DNA of 10,174 nt. Source: Urinicoccus sp. GTDB taxonomy: Bacteria; Bacillota; Clostridia; Tissierellales; Peptoniphilaceae. The stretch covers positions 1 to 10,174 of the forward strand of contig JASBZN010000029.1 in assembly GCA_029983435.1 (NCBI GenBank), given 5' to 3'. The translations under genes and the position numbers were made by a program. Of the stretch, positions 1 through 5,518 are shown one piece after another (positions within the stretch are counted from its first letter, which is position 1; every line of letters begins with the position of its first letter). The notes beneath the pieces were generated by a model. The model did no database searches. It worked only from the letters and a program-made list of their open reading frames with translations, and was not told the DNA's origin.

Positions 1-924
1 TGGGTTACGGCTTTTTTCTCAGGAGTTTCCATTAAAATTTCTAATCTTATTGGGCTGAAACTCCGTCGAGTAAGACCTAGAAAAATTGTAATCCCTATGA
101 TTAAAGCGACAAAGGCTGGATTGGATTTAAAGATTGAAAATTTAGAAGCCCATCATTTGGCTGGAGGGGATGTGGATACCCTAGTAGATGCTCTGATTGC
201 TGCGCAAAGGGCGGATATGAATTTGGAGTTTGAACAAGCGGCTGCCATTGACTTGGCAGGTCGAGATGTTCTAGAAGCAGTTCAAGTGTCTGTTAATCCA
301 AAGGTAATTGAAACACCAAGTATTTCAGCAGTGGCTCAAGATGGGATTGAAGTGATTGTAAAGGCAAAAGTAACAGTGCGGGCTAATATTGACCGCTTAG
401 TTGGTGGGGCTGGGGAAGCAACCATCATTGCCCGGGTTGGAGAAGGAATTGTTACGACAGTAGGGTCTGCTTCTAGCTATAAAGCTGTTTTGGAAAATCC
501 AGATTCCATTTCTAAGGTAGTTTTGGAAAAAGGCCTGGATTCAGGAACTGCTTTTGAAATTTTATCTATTGATATTGCGGATGTAGATGTTGCTAGAAAC
601 ATTGGGGCGCGTCTACAGACAGATCAAGCTGAAGCAGATAAGAAAATTTCTGAAGCTAAGGCTTCGGAACGTCGAGCTATGGCTATGGCCAAAGAACAAG
701 AAATGCGAGCAGAAGTAGAAAAAATGCGAGCAAAGGTTGTGGAGGCAGAATCACAGGTTCCTCTAGCCATTGCAACAGCATTAAAAGAAGGAAATTTAGG
801 AGTTTTGGATTATTATGAAATGCAAAATGTCTTAAGTGATACTTCAATGCGAGAATCTATTTCCAAGGCCACAGATCCAAAAAGTAAGAACAATCAACAC
901 GATCTAGAAAATAAAAGGAAATAA
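1..924 (+). CDS. floA: Flotillin-like protein FloA, 5'-truncated by window edge
   Basis: Membrane scaffold of the SPFH/flotillin family (B. subtilis YqfA/FloA), which organises functional membrane microdomains. The reading frame is open from base 1: the 32 codons before the first internal ATG (97) encode the conserved segment ending in LKLRRVRPRKIV, so ATG 97 is an internal Met and the true start lies left of the window. From memory of the ~331-residue B. subtilis protein, about 30 N-terminal residues (the membrane hairpin) are missing; 307 are visible. Clear family signatures are AGGDVD, IAAQRA, AAIDLAGRDVLEAVQ, VNPKVIETP, TVRANIDRLVGGAGE, ARVGEGI and LDSGTAFEILSIDIADVDV. The C-terminal third is an Ala/Glu-rich coiled coil (QTDQAEADKKI, ERRAMAMAKEQEMRAEVEKMRAKVVEAE) of the kind that mediates flotillin oligomerisation. 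The stop lies 2 nt before the next gene, so the two are probably translationally coupled. No frameshift is seen. Confidence 0.96.
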   Translation, partial: WVTAFFSGVSIKISNLIGLKLRRVRPRKIVIPMIKATKAGLDLKIENLEAHHLAGGDVDTLVDALIAAQRADMNLEFEQAAAIDLAGRDVLEAVQVSVNPKVIETPSISAVAQDGIEVIVKAKVTVRANIDRLVGGAGEATIIARVGEGIVTTVGSASSYKAVLENPDSISKVVLEKGLDSGTAFEILSIDIADVDVARNIGARLQTDQAEADKKISEAKASERRAMAMAKEQEMRAEVEKMRAKVVEAESQVPLAIATALKEGNLGVLDYYEMQNVLSDTSMRESISKATDPKSKNNQHDLENKRK

Positions 925-926
925 AA

Positions 927-1307
927 ATGGGAATTTTTTCAAGCCAGCAAAAGCTTTTTCAAGATCTAAAAGAAGAACTTAGGGAGCAGTTGGAAAATTT
1001 TGATAAGATGGAGTATGAAGTAATCCAAGAAAGTCAGGGGGTTTTTCCCGAGGAAAGAAAGAAAGAGATCCAGAAAAAGAATGAAAAACAGAAAACATCC
1101 TCTTCCCTAAATTTCTTAGAAGAACAAGACCCAATTTTAACGCAAAGAGCTAGGGAGGCCAGGAGAGAAGAAGTAAAAGTTTTTGAAGCCCAAGAAGAGC
1201 CAGAAGATTATTTGGGAATTTCCAATTTACCCTATTGGACTCAAGGAATTGTGGCGCAAACAATTTTAGAAAGACCCAAGTCTCGAAGAAATAGACGTCG
1301 ATTTTAA
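927..1307 (+). CDS. Uncharacterised 126-aa charged protein coupled to floA
   Basis: I do not recognise a named family. The ATG follows the floA stop by 2 nt, with an AAAAGGA ribosome-binding site inside the floA end. The protein is very hydrophilic, with no signal peptide or membrane segment. Residues 7-35 look like an amphipathic or coiled-coil helix (LFQDLKEELREQLENF). Residues 40-60 and 70-92 are Lys/Glu/Arg-rich and probably disordered or helical. The C-terminus (about 101-126) is the most structured-looking part: LPYWTQGIVAQTILERPKS followed by the polybasic tail RRNRRRF. A tail of the form hydrophobic-x-EIL-x-x-PKS/A-x-R recurs, as I recall, in short hypothetical proteins of other Firmicutes, but I cannot confirm that here. 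The gene occupies the slot that holds yqfB, yqfC and yqfD in B. subtilis but resembles none of them as I know them. Codon use matches its neighbours, so it looks like a genuine gene. A role near FloA is inference from position only. Confidence 0.82.
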   Translation: MGIFSSQQKLFQDLKEELREQLENFDKMEYEVIQESQGVFPEERKKEIQKKNEKQKTSSSLNFLEEQDPILTQRAREARREEVKVFEAQEEPEDYLGISNLPYWTQGIVAQTILERPKSRRNRRRF

Positions 1308-1318
1308 GAAATTAAAAG

Positions 1319-1326
1319 AAAGGTGG
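1319..1326 (+). promoter_or_regulatory. Ribosome-binding site fixing the TTG start of phoH
   Basis: AAAGGTGG lies 7 nt upstream of the TTG at 1334. No ATG or GTG in this frame fits the family N-terminus, so this site supports a non-ATG start. It sits in the 26-nt gap after the preceding gene, the longest intergenic gap in the window. Confidence 0.75.
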
Positions 1327-1333
1327 ATATTTT

Positions 1334-2356
1334 TTGCAAAGTCAAGCAAGTGTAGAATTTGAATCCAACGAACAAGTATCATCTCTGTTTGGGAAATTAG
1401 ATGAAAATGTTCAATTCATTGAGGAAAACTTTAATGTAGAAACGCAATTAAAAGGCCTAACATTAGAAGTGAGTGGAGAAGAAAAGAAGGTAGACCAAGT
1501 AAAAAGTTTGCTTCAAGAACTTATCCAGGTTCTTCAAAGGCAAAAAAGGCTAGACAAGCAAGACCTTCTTTATGCTATTAATTTAAAGAAAGCTGGAATG
1601 GATTCAAATTTACAAAACTTGTATTCAGAGACCTTTGTCTATACTGCTATGGGTAAACCTGTTCGTCCTAAAACCCTGGGGCAAAAAAGGTACCTGGAGG
1701 CCATTAAGAAAAATGACGTCGTTTTTGGCGTTGGACCTGCAGGAACAGGAAAGACTTATTTAGCCATGGCCTGTGCAGTGAAAGCATTTAAAGCCCAAGA
1801 GGTTTCTAGAATTATTTTGACCCGACCAGCTGTAGAAGCTGGAGAGAGCCTTGGATTTTTACCTGGGGATCTTCAAATGAAGGTAGACCCTTACCTAAGA
1901 CCTCTTTATGATGCTCTGTTTGACCTAATGGGCTTTGATACTTACCAAAAATATGTGGAACAAGGTCTTATTGAAGTGGCTCCCTTAGCTTACATGCGGG
2001 GACGGACCTTGGACAATGCCTATGTTATCTTAGATGAAGCGCAAAACACGACACCGCAACAAATGAAGATGTTTTTAACGCGGTTGGGATTTGGGTCTAA
2101 GGCCATTATTACAGGGGATATTACCCAAATAGATCTGCCAGCAGGGAAAAAATCGGGCTTAAAGACGGTTTTAAAAATATTAAAAAACGTAAGAGGAGTT
2201 TCTAGTATCTACCTAACTCGCTATGATATCGTTCGTCATCCTCTAGTTCAAAGGATTATTGACGCTTACGATACATTTGAAAAAGAAGAAAAAACTTTAA
2301 AAAAAGAGAAGAAAAAGATTTTAAAGGAAGATGAGCAAAAGCATGAAGACAAATGA
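1334..2356 (+). CDS. phoH: PhoH-family P-loop ATPase (PhoH/YbeZ)
   Basis: Cytoplasmic ATPase of the PhoH/YbeZ family, thought to act in RNA metabolism as a partner of the endoribonuclease YbeY. At 340 residues it is close to the usual ~320-350. An N-terminal segment of about 100 residues resembles the small RNA-binding-like domain common in this family (EENFNVETQLKGLTLEVSGEE). The ATPase domain begins near residue 110 (KPVRPKTLGQKRYLEAI). Walker A is GPAGTGKT at 134-141 and Walker B is YVILDEAQN at 230-238. Other conserved segments are ILTRPAVEAGESLGFLPGD, AYMRGRTLDNAY and ITGDITQIDLP. The C-terminal ~30 residues are a Lys/Glu-rich tail. Translation starts at TTG, supported by a good ribosome-binding site 7 nt upstream. 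The end overlaps ybeY by 26 nt, consistent with coupled synthesis of the two partners. Confidence 0.97.
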   Translation: MQSQASVEFESNEQVSSLFGKLDENVQFIEENFNVETQLKGLTLEVSGEEKKVDQVKSLLQELIQVLQRQKRLDKQDLLYAINLKKAGMDSNLQNLYSETFVYTAMGKPVRPKTLGQKRYLEAIKKNDVVFGVGPAGTGKTYLAMACAVKAFKAQEVSRIILTRPAVEAGESLGFLPGDLQMKVDPYLRPLYDALFDLMGFDTYQKYVEQGLIEVAPLAYMRGRTLDNAYVILDEAQNTTPQQMKMFLTRLGFGSKAIITGDITQIDLPAGKKSGLKTVLKILKNVRGVSSIYLTRYDIVRHPLVQRIIDAYDTFEKEEKTLKKEKKKILKEDEQKHEDK

Positions 2357-2813
2357 AGAGAGAATTTCTTTAAATTTTAACGATTGTGACTTAAGTGAAG
2401 AAAATTACCAGGGGATTCTCCAAGCTGCTTCTGTGGCTTTGAGCCAGGAAGGAATAGAAGATTTTGTAGATATTAGTGTTTCTATTGTTTCTCCAGAAGA
2501 AATTCGCCAGCTCAATAAAACCTACCGAGAAGTGGATTCTGTAACAGATGTTTTGTCTTTTCCCATTAATGAAAGTTTTGACGGGCATTTGGAACTGGGA
2601 GATGTGGTCATTAACTTAGACCGGATTAAGAGTCAGGCCCAAGAATTTGGTCATAGTTTCAAACATGAACTTCAGTACTTAACGGTTCATAGTATTTTAC
2701 ACTGTCTGGGCTACGATCACATGACAGAAGAAGATAAAAAGGAAATGCGGTCTAGAGAAAAGAAAATCATGGCGGTACTAGATAAAAAAGAGGTGACCCA
2801 TGAAGAGGGGTAA
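2331..2813 (+). CDS. ybeY: Endoribonuclease / rRNA maturation factor YbeY
   Basis: Zinc-dependent single-strand endoribonuclease of the UPF0054 family, involved in 16S rRNA 3'-end maturation and ribosome quality control. The metal-binding signature HxxxHxxxxxH is intact as HSILHCLGYDH, with H120, H124 and H130. The family core is also present: RQLNKTYREVDSVTDVLSFP and LGDVVIN. Length (160 aa) is typical. The start is uncertain: AAAGGA at 2323-2328 is only 2 nt from ATG 2331 but 14 nt from the second in-frame ATG at 2343 (MKTNEER). The longer form is reported because a stop codon lies just upstream (2322-2324), making 2331 the earliest ATG. It overlaps phoH at its start and the lipid-kinase gene by 14 nt at its end. 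In B. subtilis the c-di-AMP phosphodiesterase gene pgpH lies between phoH and ybeY; here there is no room for it. Confidence 0.96.
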   Translation: MSKSMKTNEERISLNFNDCDLSEENYQGILQAASVALSQEGIEDFVDISVSIVSPEEIRQLNKTYREVDSVTDVLSFPINESFDGHLELGDVVINLDRIKSQAQEFGHSFKHELQYLTVHSILHCLGYDHMTEEDKKEMRSREKKIMAVLDKKEVTHEEG

Positions 2814-3516
2814 CTTTATCAGTTCTTTTAACTATGCTGTTCAGGGGATTATTTCATCCATACGTACAGAAAGAAACATGAAAATCCACTATCTGGCGGC
2901 CATTGCTGTAATTATCGGTAGTCTTTTTTTTAAACTGACTCGACTGGAATTTATGCTTTTATTTTTCTCGGTCTCTTTTGTTTTAATGAGTGAGCTTATG
3001 AATACAGCCATTGAAAGAACAATTGACCTAGTAACACAGACCTATAATCCACTAGCCAAGCTAGCCAAGGATATTGCAGCAGGGGCCGTCTTAATCTCTG
3101 CTATTAATGCTCTAGTTATGGGATATCTAATTTTCTTTGACCGCTTGAATGCGGCCACAGAACTTTTGGTTTTTAAATTAAGGGCATCGGATCCGCACCT
3201 GGCTTTTGTAGCGGTATTTTTAGTAATTGTTATAGTTGTTGCAGGAAAACTCTTTTGGATGAGAAAAAGTGGTGGAAGCTTTTTTCAAGGAGGAGCAGTT
3301 AGCGGTCATACTGCCTTAGCTTTTTGCATGGCAACCATTATTAGCTTAATTGTTGTCAAGGGCCTAGTTACTGGGCTTGCTTTTTTTACAGCTTTTTTAG
3401 TGGCGCAATCTCGAGTAGAGGGAAAAATTCACAAGGTGTCAGAGGTAGTTCTAGGAGCCATTGTAGGAACTTTAGTGGCTTTTATTATTTATCGATTGGT
3501 GGGATATTATGGATAA
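2800..3516 (+). CDS. DgkA-type lipid kinase fused to PAP2-type phosphatase domain
   Basis: Integral membrane protein of two fused parts. Residues 1-115 form a prokaryotic diacylglycerol/undecaprenol kinase domain with three hydrophobic helices and the diagnostic E65-LMNTAIE72-RTID76 and AKLAKD91-IAAGAVL segments. Residues about 135-238 resemble a PAP2 (type 2 phosphatidic acid phosphatase) domain with further membrane helices, SGH at 168-170, and SRVEGKIHKVSE at 204-215, which fits SR-x5-H-x3-E with Glu where Asp is usual. The first PAP2 motif (KX6RP) is not canonical: K150 is followed by LFWMRKSGG. In Gram-positive bacteria the kinase normally phosphorylates undecaprenol, and PAP2 enzymes dephosphorylate undecaprenyl pyrophosphate, so a role in cell-wall lipid-carrier recycling is inferred. 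B. subtilis DgkA at this locus is the kinase alone. ATG 2800 follows GAGGTG (2790-2795) with 4 nt spacing. It overlaps cdd by 8 nt. Confidence 0.9.
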   Translation: MKRGNFISSFNYAVQGIISSIRTERNMKIHYLAAIAVIIGSLFFKLTRLEFMLLFFSVSFVLMSELMNTAIERTIDLVTQTYNPLAKLAKDIAAGAVLISAINALVMGYLIFFDRLNAATELLVFKLRASDPHLAFVAVFLVIVIVVAGKLFWMRKSGGSFFQGGAVSGHTALAFCMATIISLIVVKGLVTGLAFFTAFLVAQSRVEGKIHKVSEVVLGAIVGTLVAFIIYRLVGYYG

Positions 3517-3904
3517 AGAAGATTTATTTAATCAAGCATTAGGAATGAAGGAAAGAGCATACACACCTTATTCTCATTTCAAGGTAGGAGCCAGTGTTTT
3601 AGCGGATAATGGCAAACTTTATGGAGGCTGTAACATTGAAATTGCCTCTTATTCTCCAACAATTTGCGCAGAAAGAGTGGCTATTTTCAAAGCGATTTCT
3701 GATGGAGCTAAGAGAATTGAAGCCATTGCCGTAACAGGGGATGCTAAAGATACCATGCCCTGTGGTGTTTGTCGCCAAGTATTAGTAGAATTTGCAGATC
3801 CAAGGGCTAAAGTCTACATTGTAAATGGCAAAGACGATTTTAAAGAATATACCCTAGAAGAAATTTTACCCTATAGTTTTTCAAAAAGTGATTTAGGTAG
3901 GTGA
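3509..3904 (+). CDS. cdd: Cytidine deaminase
   Basis: Homotetrameric zinc enzyme that deaminates cytidine and deoxycytidine to uridine and deoxyuridine in pyrimidine salvage. The active site is fully visible: C53-A-E55, where Cys53 is a zinc ligand and Glu55 the proton shuttle, and P-C85-GVC88, giving the other two zinc ligands. This is the three-cysteine arrangement of the small Gram-positive enzymes. YTPYSHFKVGAS near the N-terminus and NIEIASYSPT before the active site match the substrate-binding parts of the family. At 131 aa it has the expected length (~136 in B. subtilis). ATG 3509 overlaps the preceding gene by 8 nt and has GGTGGGA (3498-3504) upstream. Era begins 4 nt after its stop. 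Confidence 0.97.
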   Translation: MDKEDLFNQALGMKERAYTPYSHFKVGASVLADNGKLYGGCNIEIASYSPTICAERVAIFKAISDGAKRIEAIAVTGDAKDTMPCGVCRQVLVEFADPRAKVYIVNGKDDFKEYTLEEILPYSFSKSDLGR

Positions 3905-3908
3905 TGGA

Positions 3909-4796
3909 ATGAAATCAGGATTTGTAACAATTATTGGTCGGTCAAATGTAGGAAAGTCAACGTTTCTTAATCATATTATGGGACAAAAGCTTTCCATTAC
4001 ATCGAACAAGCCCCAAACAACTAGAAATAAGATTCAACTTATCTATAATTCTGAAGATGCTCAAATTATCTTTGTAGATACACCAGGGATTCAAAAGCCT
4101 AAAAATAAGCTGGGTTCCTATATGTTAGGCGTTTCTAAGGAAACCTTAGGTGAGGTGGATGTCATTACGGTGATGGTAGATCCCTCCAAGAAAATAGGGG
4201 CCATTGATCAATGGATTTTTGATGAGATAAAGAGCTTCAAAGGAAAAACTCCCATAATTCTCTTAATTAACAAGGTGGATGAGATGAATAAACTGGATAT
4301 TCTTCCTTTAATTGACCAATATGCTAAGCTAAATCTTTTCCAAGAAATTATTCCTATTTCAGCAATCAATGGGGATAATTTAGAAGAGTATTTGCAAGCT
4401 TTGGAAAGACTTTTGCCAGAAGGGCCTCAATATTTTCCAGACGACATGATAACAGACCAACCAGAAAAGTTTATTGTGGCAGAATTTATCCGGGAAAAGG
4501 CTCTAGAAAATCTTCAAGAAGAAGTTCCCCATGGGGTTATGGTAGTCGTTGAGTCTATGAAAATGAGAATCAACAAAAACCTTATGGATGTGGAAGCGAC
4601 AATTTTTGTAGAAAGAAAGAGCCACAAGGGAATTATCATTGGGAAAAATGGAAGTATGCTGAAAAAAATAGGCACAAGCAGTCGTAGAGAACTTGAAAAT
4701 CTTCTAGATACAAAAATCAACCTTCAAATATGGGTAAAGGTGTCTAAGGATTGGAGAGAAAAAGAAAATTTGGTTGAAAGATTTGGCTACAAATAA
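3909..4796 (+). CDS. era: GTPase Era
   Basis: Essential GTPase that binds the 3' end of 16S rRNA and assists 30S subunit assembly, acting in the same pathway as YbeY. The N-terminal TrmE-Era-EngA type G domain has G1 GRSNVGKS (10-17), the Era-type switch I KPQTTRNKIQ, G3 DTPG (57-60), G4 NKVD (121-124) and G5 SA (151-152). The C-terminal type II KH domain carries GIIIGKNG at 241-248 after ATIFVERKSHK. At 295 aa it is the usual length. One oddity is that the G1 motif has Ser12 where most Era and related GTPases have Pro (GRPNVGKS); the catalytic Gly-Lys-Ser is intact, so activity is expected. The start follows the cdd stop by 4 nt, and the end overlaps recO by 23 nt. Confidence 0.98.
   Translation: MKSGFVTIIGRSNVGKSTFLNHIMGQKLSITSNKPQTTRNKIQLIYNSEDAQIIFVDTPGIQKPKNKLGSYMLGVSKETLGEVDVITVMVDPSKKIGAIDQWIFDEIKSFKGKTPIILLINKVDEMNKLDILPLIDQYAKLNLFQEIIPISAINGDNLEEYLQALERLLPEGPQYFPDDMITDQPEKFIVAEFIREKALENLQEEVPHGVMVVVESMKMRINKNLMDVEATIFVERKSHKGIIIGKNGSMLKKIGTSSRRELENLLDTKINLQIWVKVSKDWREKENLVERFGYK
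4753..4758 (+). promoter_or_regulatory. Possible ribosome-binding site for recO
   Basis: GGAGAG inside the end of era is the best Shine-Dalgarno-like sequence before recO, but it lies 15 nt from the TTG at 4774, longer than ideal. The spacing is longer still to the alternative TTG at 4783. Translation of recO may therefore depend on coupling to era. Confidence 0.4.
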
Positions 4797-5502
4797 ACTG
4801 ATAACATCTGGAATTGTTTTAGACGAACAAGCCTATGGGGAATCTAGTAAGATTCTTCGAATTTTTACTAGAGAAAGAGGAAAACTAAGTGTGATGGCTA
4901 AAGGGGCCTATCGGTCTAGAAGTAAACTTCTATCCCTAACTCAGCCCATGGTAGAAGGGGAGTATTTCCTAACTCTAGGAAAGAGCTTTGCCTATATTAG
5001 AGACGGAAAGATTATTGAAGATCATCGAGCCTTAGAAAGTAATTTCAAACAATTGTTGACAGGGACTTTCATCTTAGAAGTAATTGATAAGGCACTGGAA
5101 TACGGTCAGGTGAATAAAAAGATTTATGGATTAACGAAAAAAACTTTAGAGGAGCTAGAAAAGGGATTTTCTAAAACTTTAGTGAATGCTTTTCTTGTTA
5201 AGGTCCTAAGTTTTTTAGGCTATCGCCCTATTCTTGGTCAAGGGAATCAAATAAATTTTAAGAATATTAGACCTTTTGACCCAAAAAGTGGTATTATAGA
5301 ATATGGCTTAAAAGCTAAAGATGGTCGGATTATCCAAGAGGAAGATGTAGACTATATAGAAAAAATACTATATAGTCCTCTAGACCAACTACCGACGATA
5401 AATTGTAATGAGGATTTCATCTTTCAATTATTAATAGACTTATTACGTACTCACTTAGATGTTTATAAAATTAATACTTACGATTTACTAGTCACATTTT
5501 GA
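4774..5502 (+). CDS. recO: DNA repair protein RecO
   Basis: Recombination mediator that helps load RecA onto SSB-coated single-stranded DNA with RecR in the RecF pathway. The N-terminal OB-fold (about residues 8-85) has TSGIVLDEQAYGESSKILRIFTRERGKLSVMAKGA and the conserved SKL...TQP segment. The C-terminal helical domain includes LVNAFLVKVLSFLGYRP. In many RecO proteins this point is followed by a four-cysteine zinc site. Here the region reads ILGQGNQINFKNIRPF and the whole protein contains a single cysteine, so the zinc site is absent, as it is in some other RecO proteins. Length (242 aa) is normal. The start is TTG 4774, overlapping era by 23 nt; TTG 4783 is an alternative and the first in-frame ATG lies too far inside the OB-fold. 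A perfect 10-bp inverted repeat lies within the 3' part of the gene. Confidence 0.93.
   Translation: MKDLATNKLITSGIVLDEQAYGESSKILRIFTRERGKLSVMAKGAYRSRSKLLSLTQPMVEGEYFLTLGKSFAYIRDGKIIEDHRALESNFKQLLTGTFILEVIDKALEYGQVNKKIYGLTKKTLEELEKGFSKTLVNAFLVKVLSFLGYRPILGQGNQINFKNIRPFDPKSGIIEYGLKAKDGRIIQEEDVDYIEKILYSPLDQLPTINCNEDFIFQLLIDLLRTHLDVYKINTYDLLVTF
5350..5377 (+). repeat. Perfect 10-bp inverted repeat (8-nt loop) inside recO
   Basis: GACTATATAG at 5350-5359 and its exact reverse complement CTATATAGTC at 5368-5377 are separated by AAAAAATA. The stem is AT-rich and is not followed by a T-run (next bases CTCTAGACC), so it is not an intrinsic terminator. It lies in the 3' quarter of recO, about 140 nt before glyQ. 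It could be an RNA hairpin, a processing site or chance. Confidence 0.6.
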
Positions 5503-5507
5503 GGAGG
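5501..5507 (+). promoter_or_regulatory. Strong ribosome-binding site of glyQ
   Basis: GAGGAGG overlaps the recO stop codon and precedes ATG 5519 by 11 nt. It is the strongest Shine-Dalgarno match in the window, suggesting glyQ is translated efficiently in its own right rather than only by coupling. Confidence 0.75.
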
Positions 5508-5518
5508 ATAAAGAATCT

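Noticed and set aside
97..99. ATG 97 as the start of floA
   Set aside because: The frame is open back to base 1 and the preceding codons encode conserved FloA sequence (LRRVRPRKIV), so the gene begins outside the window.
2391..2588. Minus-strand open frame of 65 codons
   Set aside because: It lies wholly inside ybeY, has no ribosome-binding site of note and no recognisable protein features.
4514..4720. Minus-strand open frame of 68 codons
   Set aside because: It is antisense to the Era KH domain and shows only the hydrophobic composition expected from the complement of a Lys/Glu-rich gene.
5350..5385. Intrinsic terminator between recO and glyQ
   Set aside because: The hairpin is AT-rich, lies within recO coding sequence, and is not followed by a T-run.
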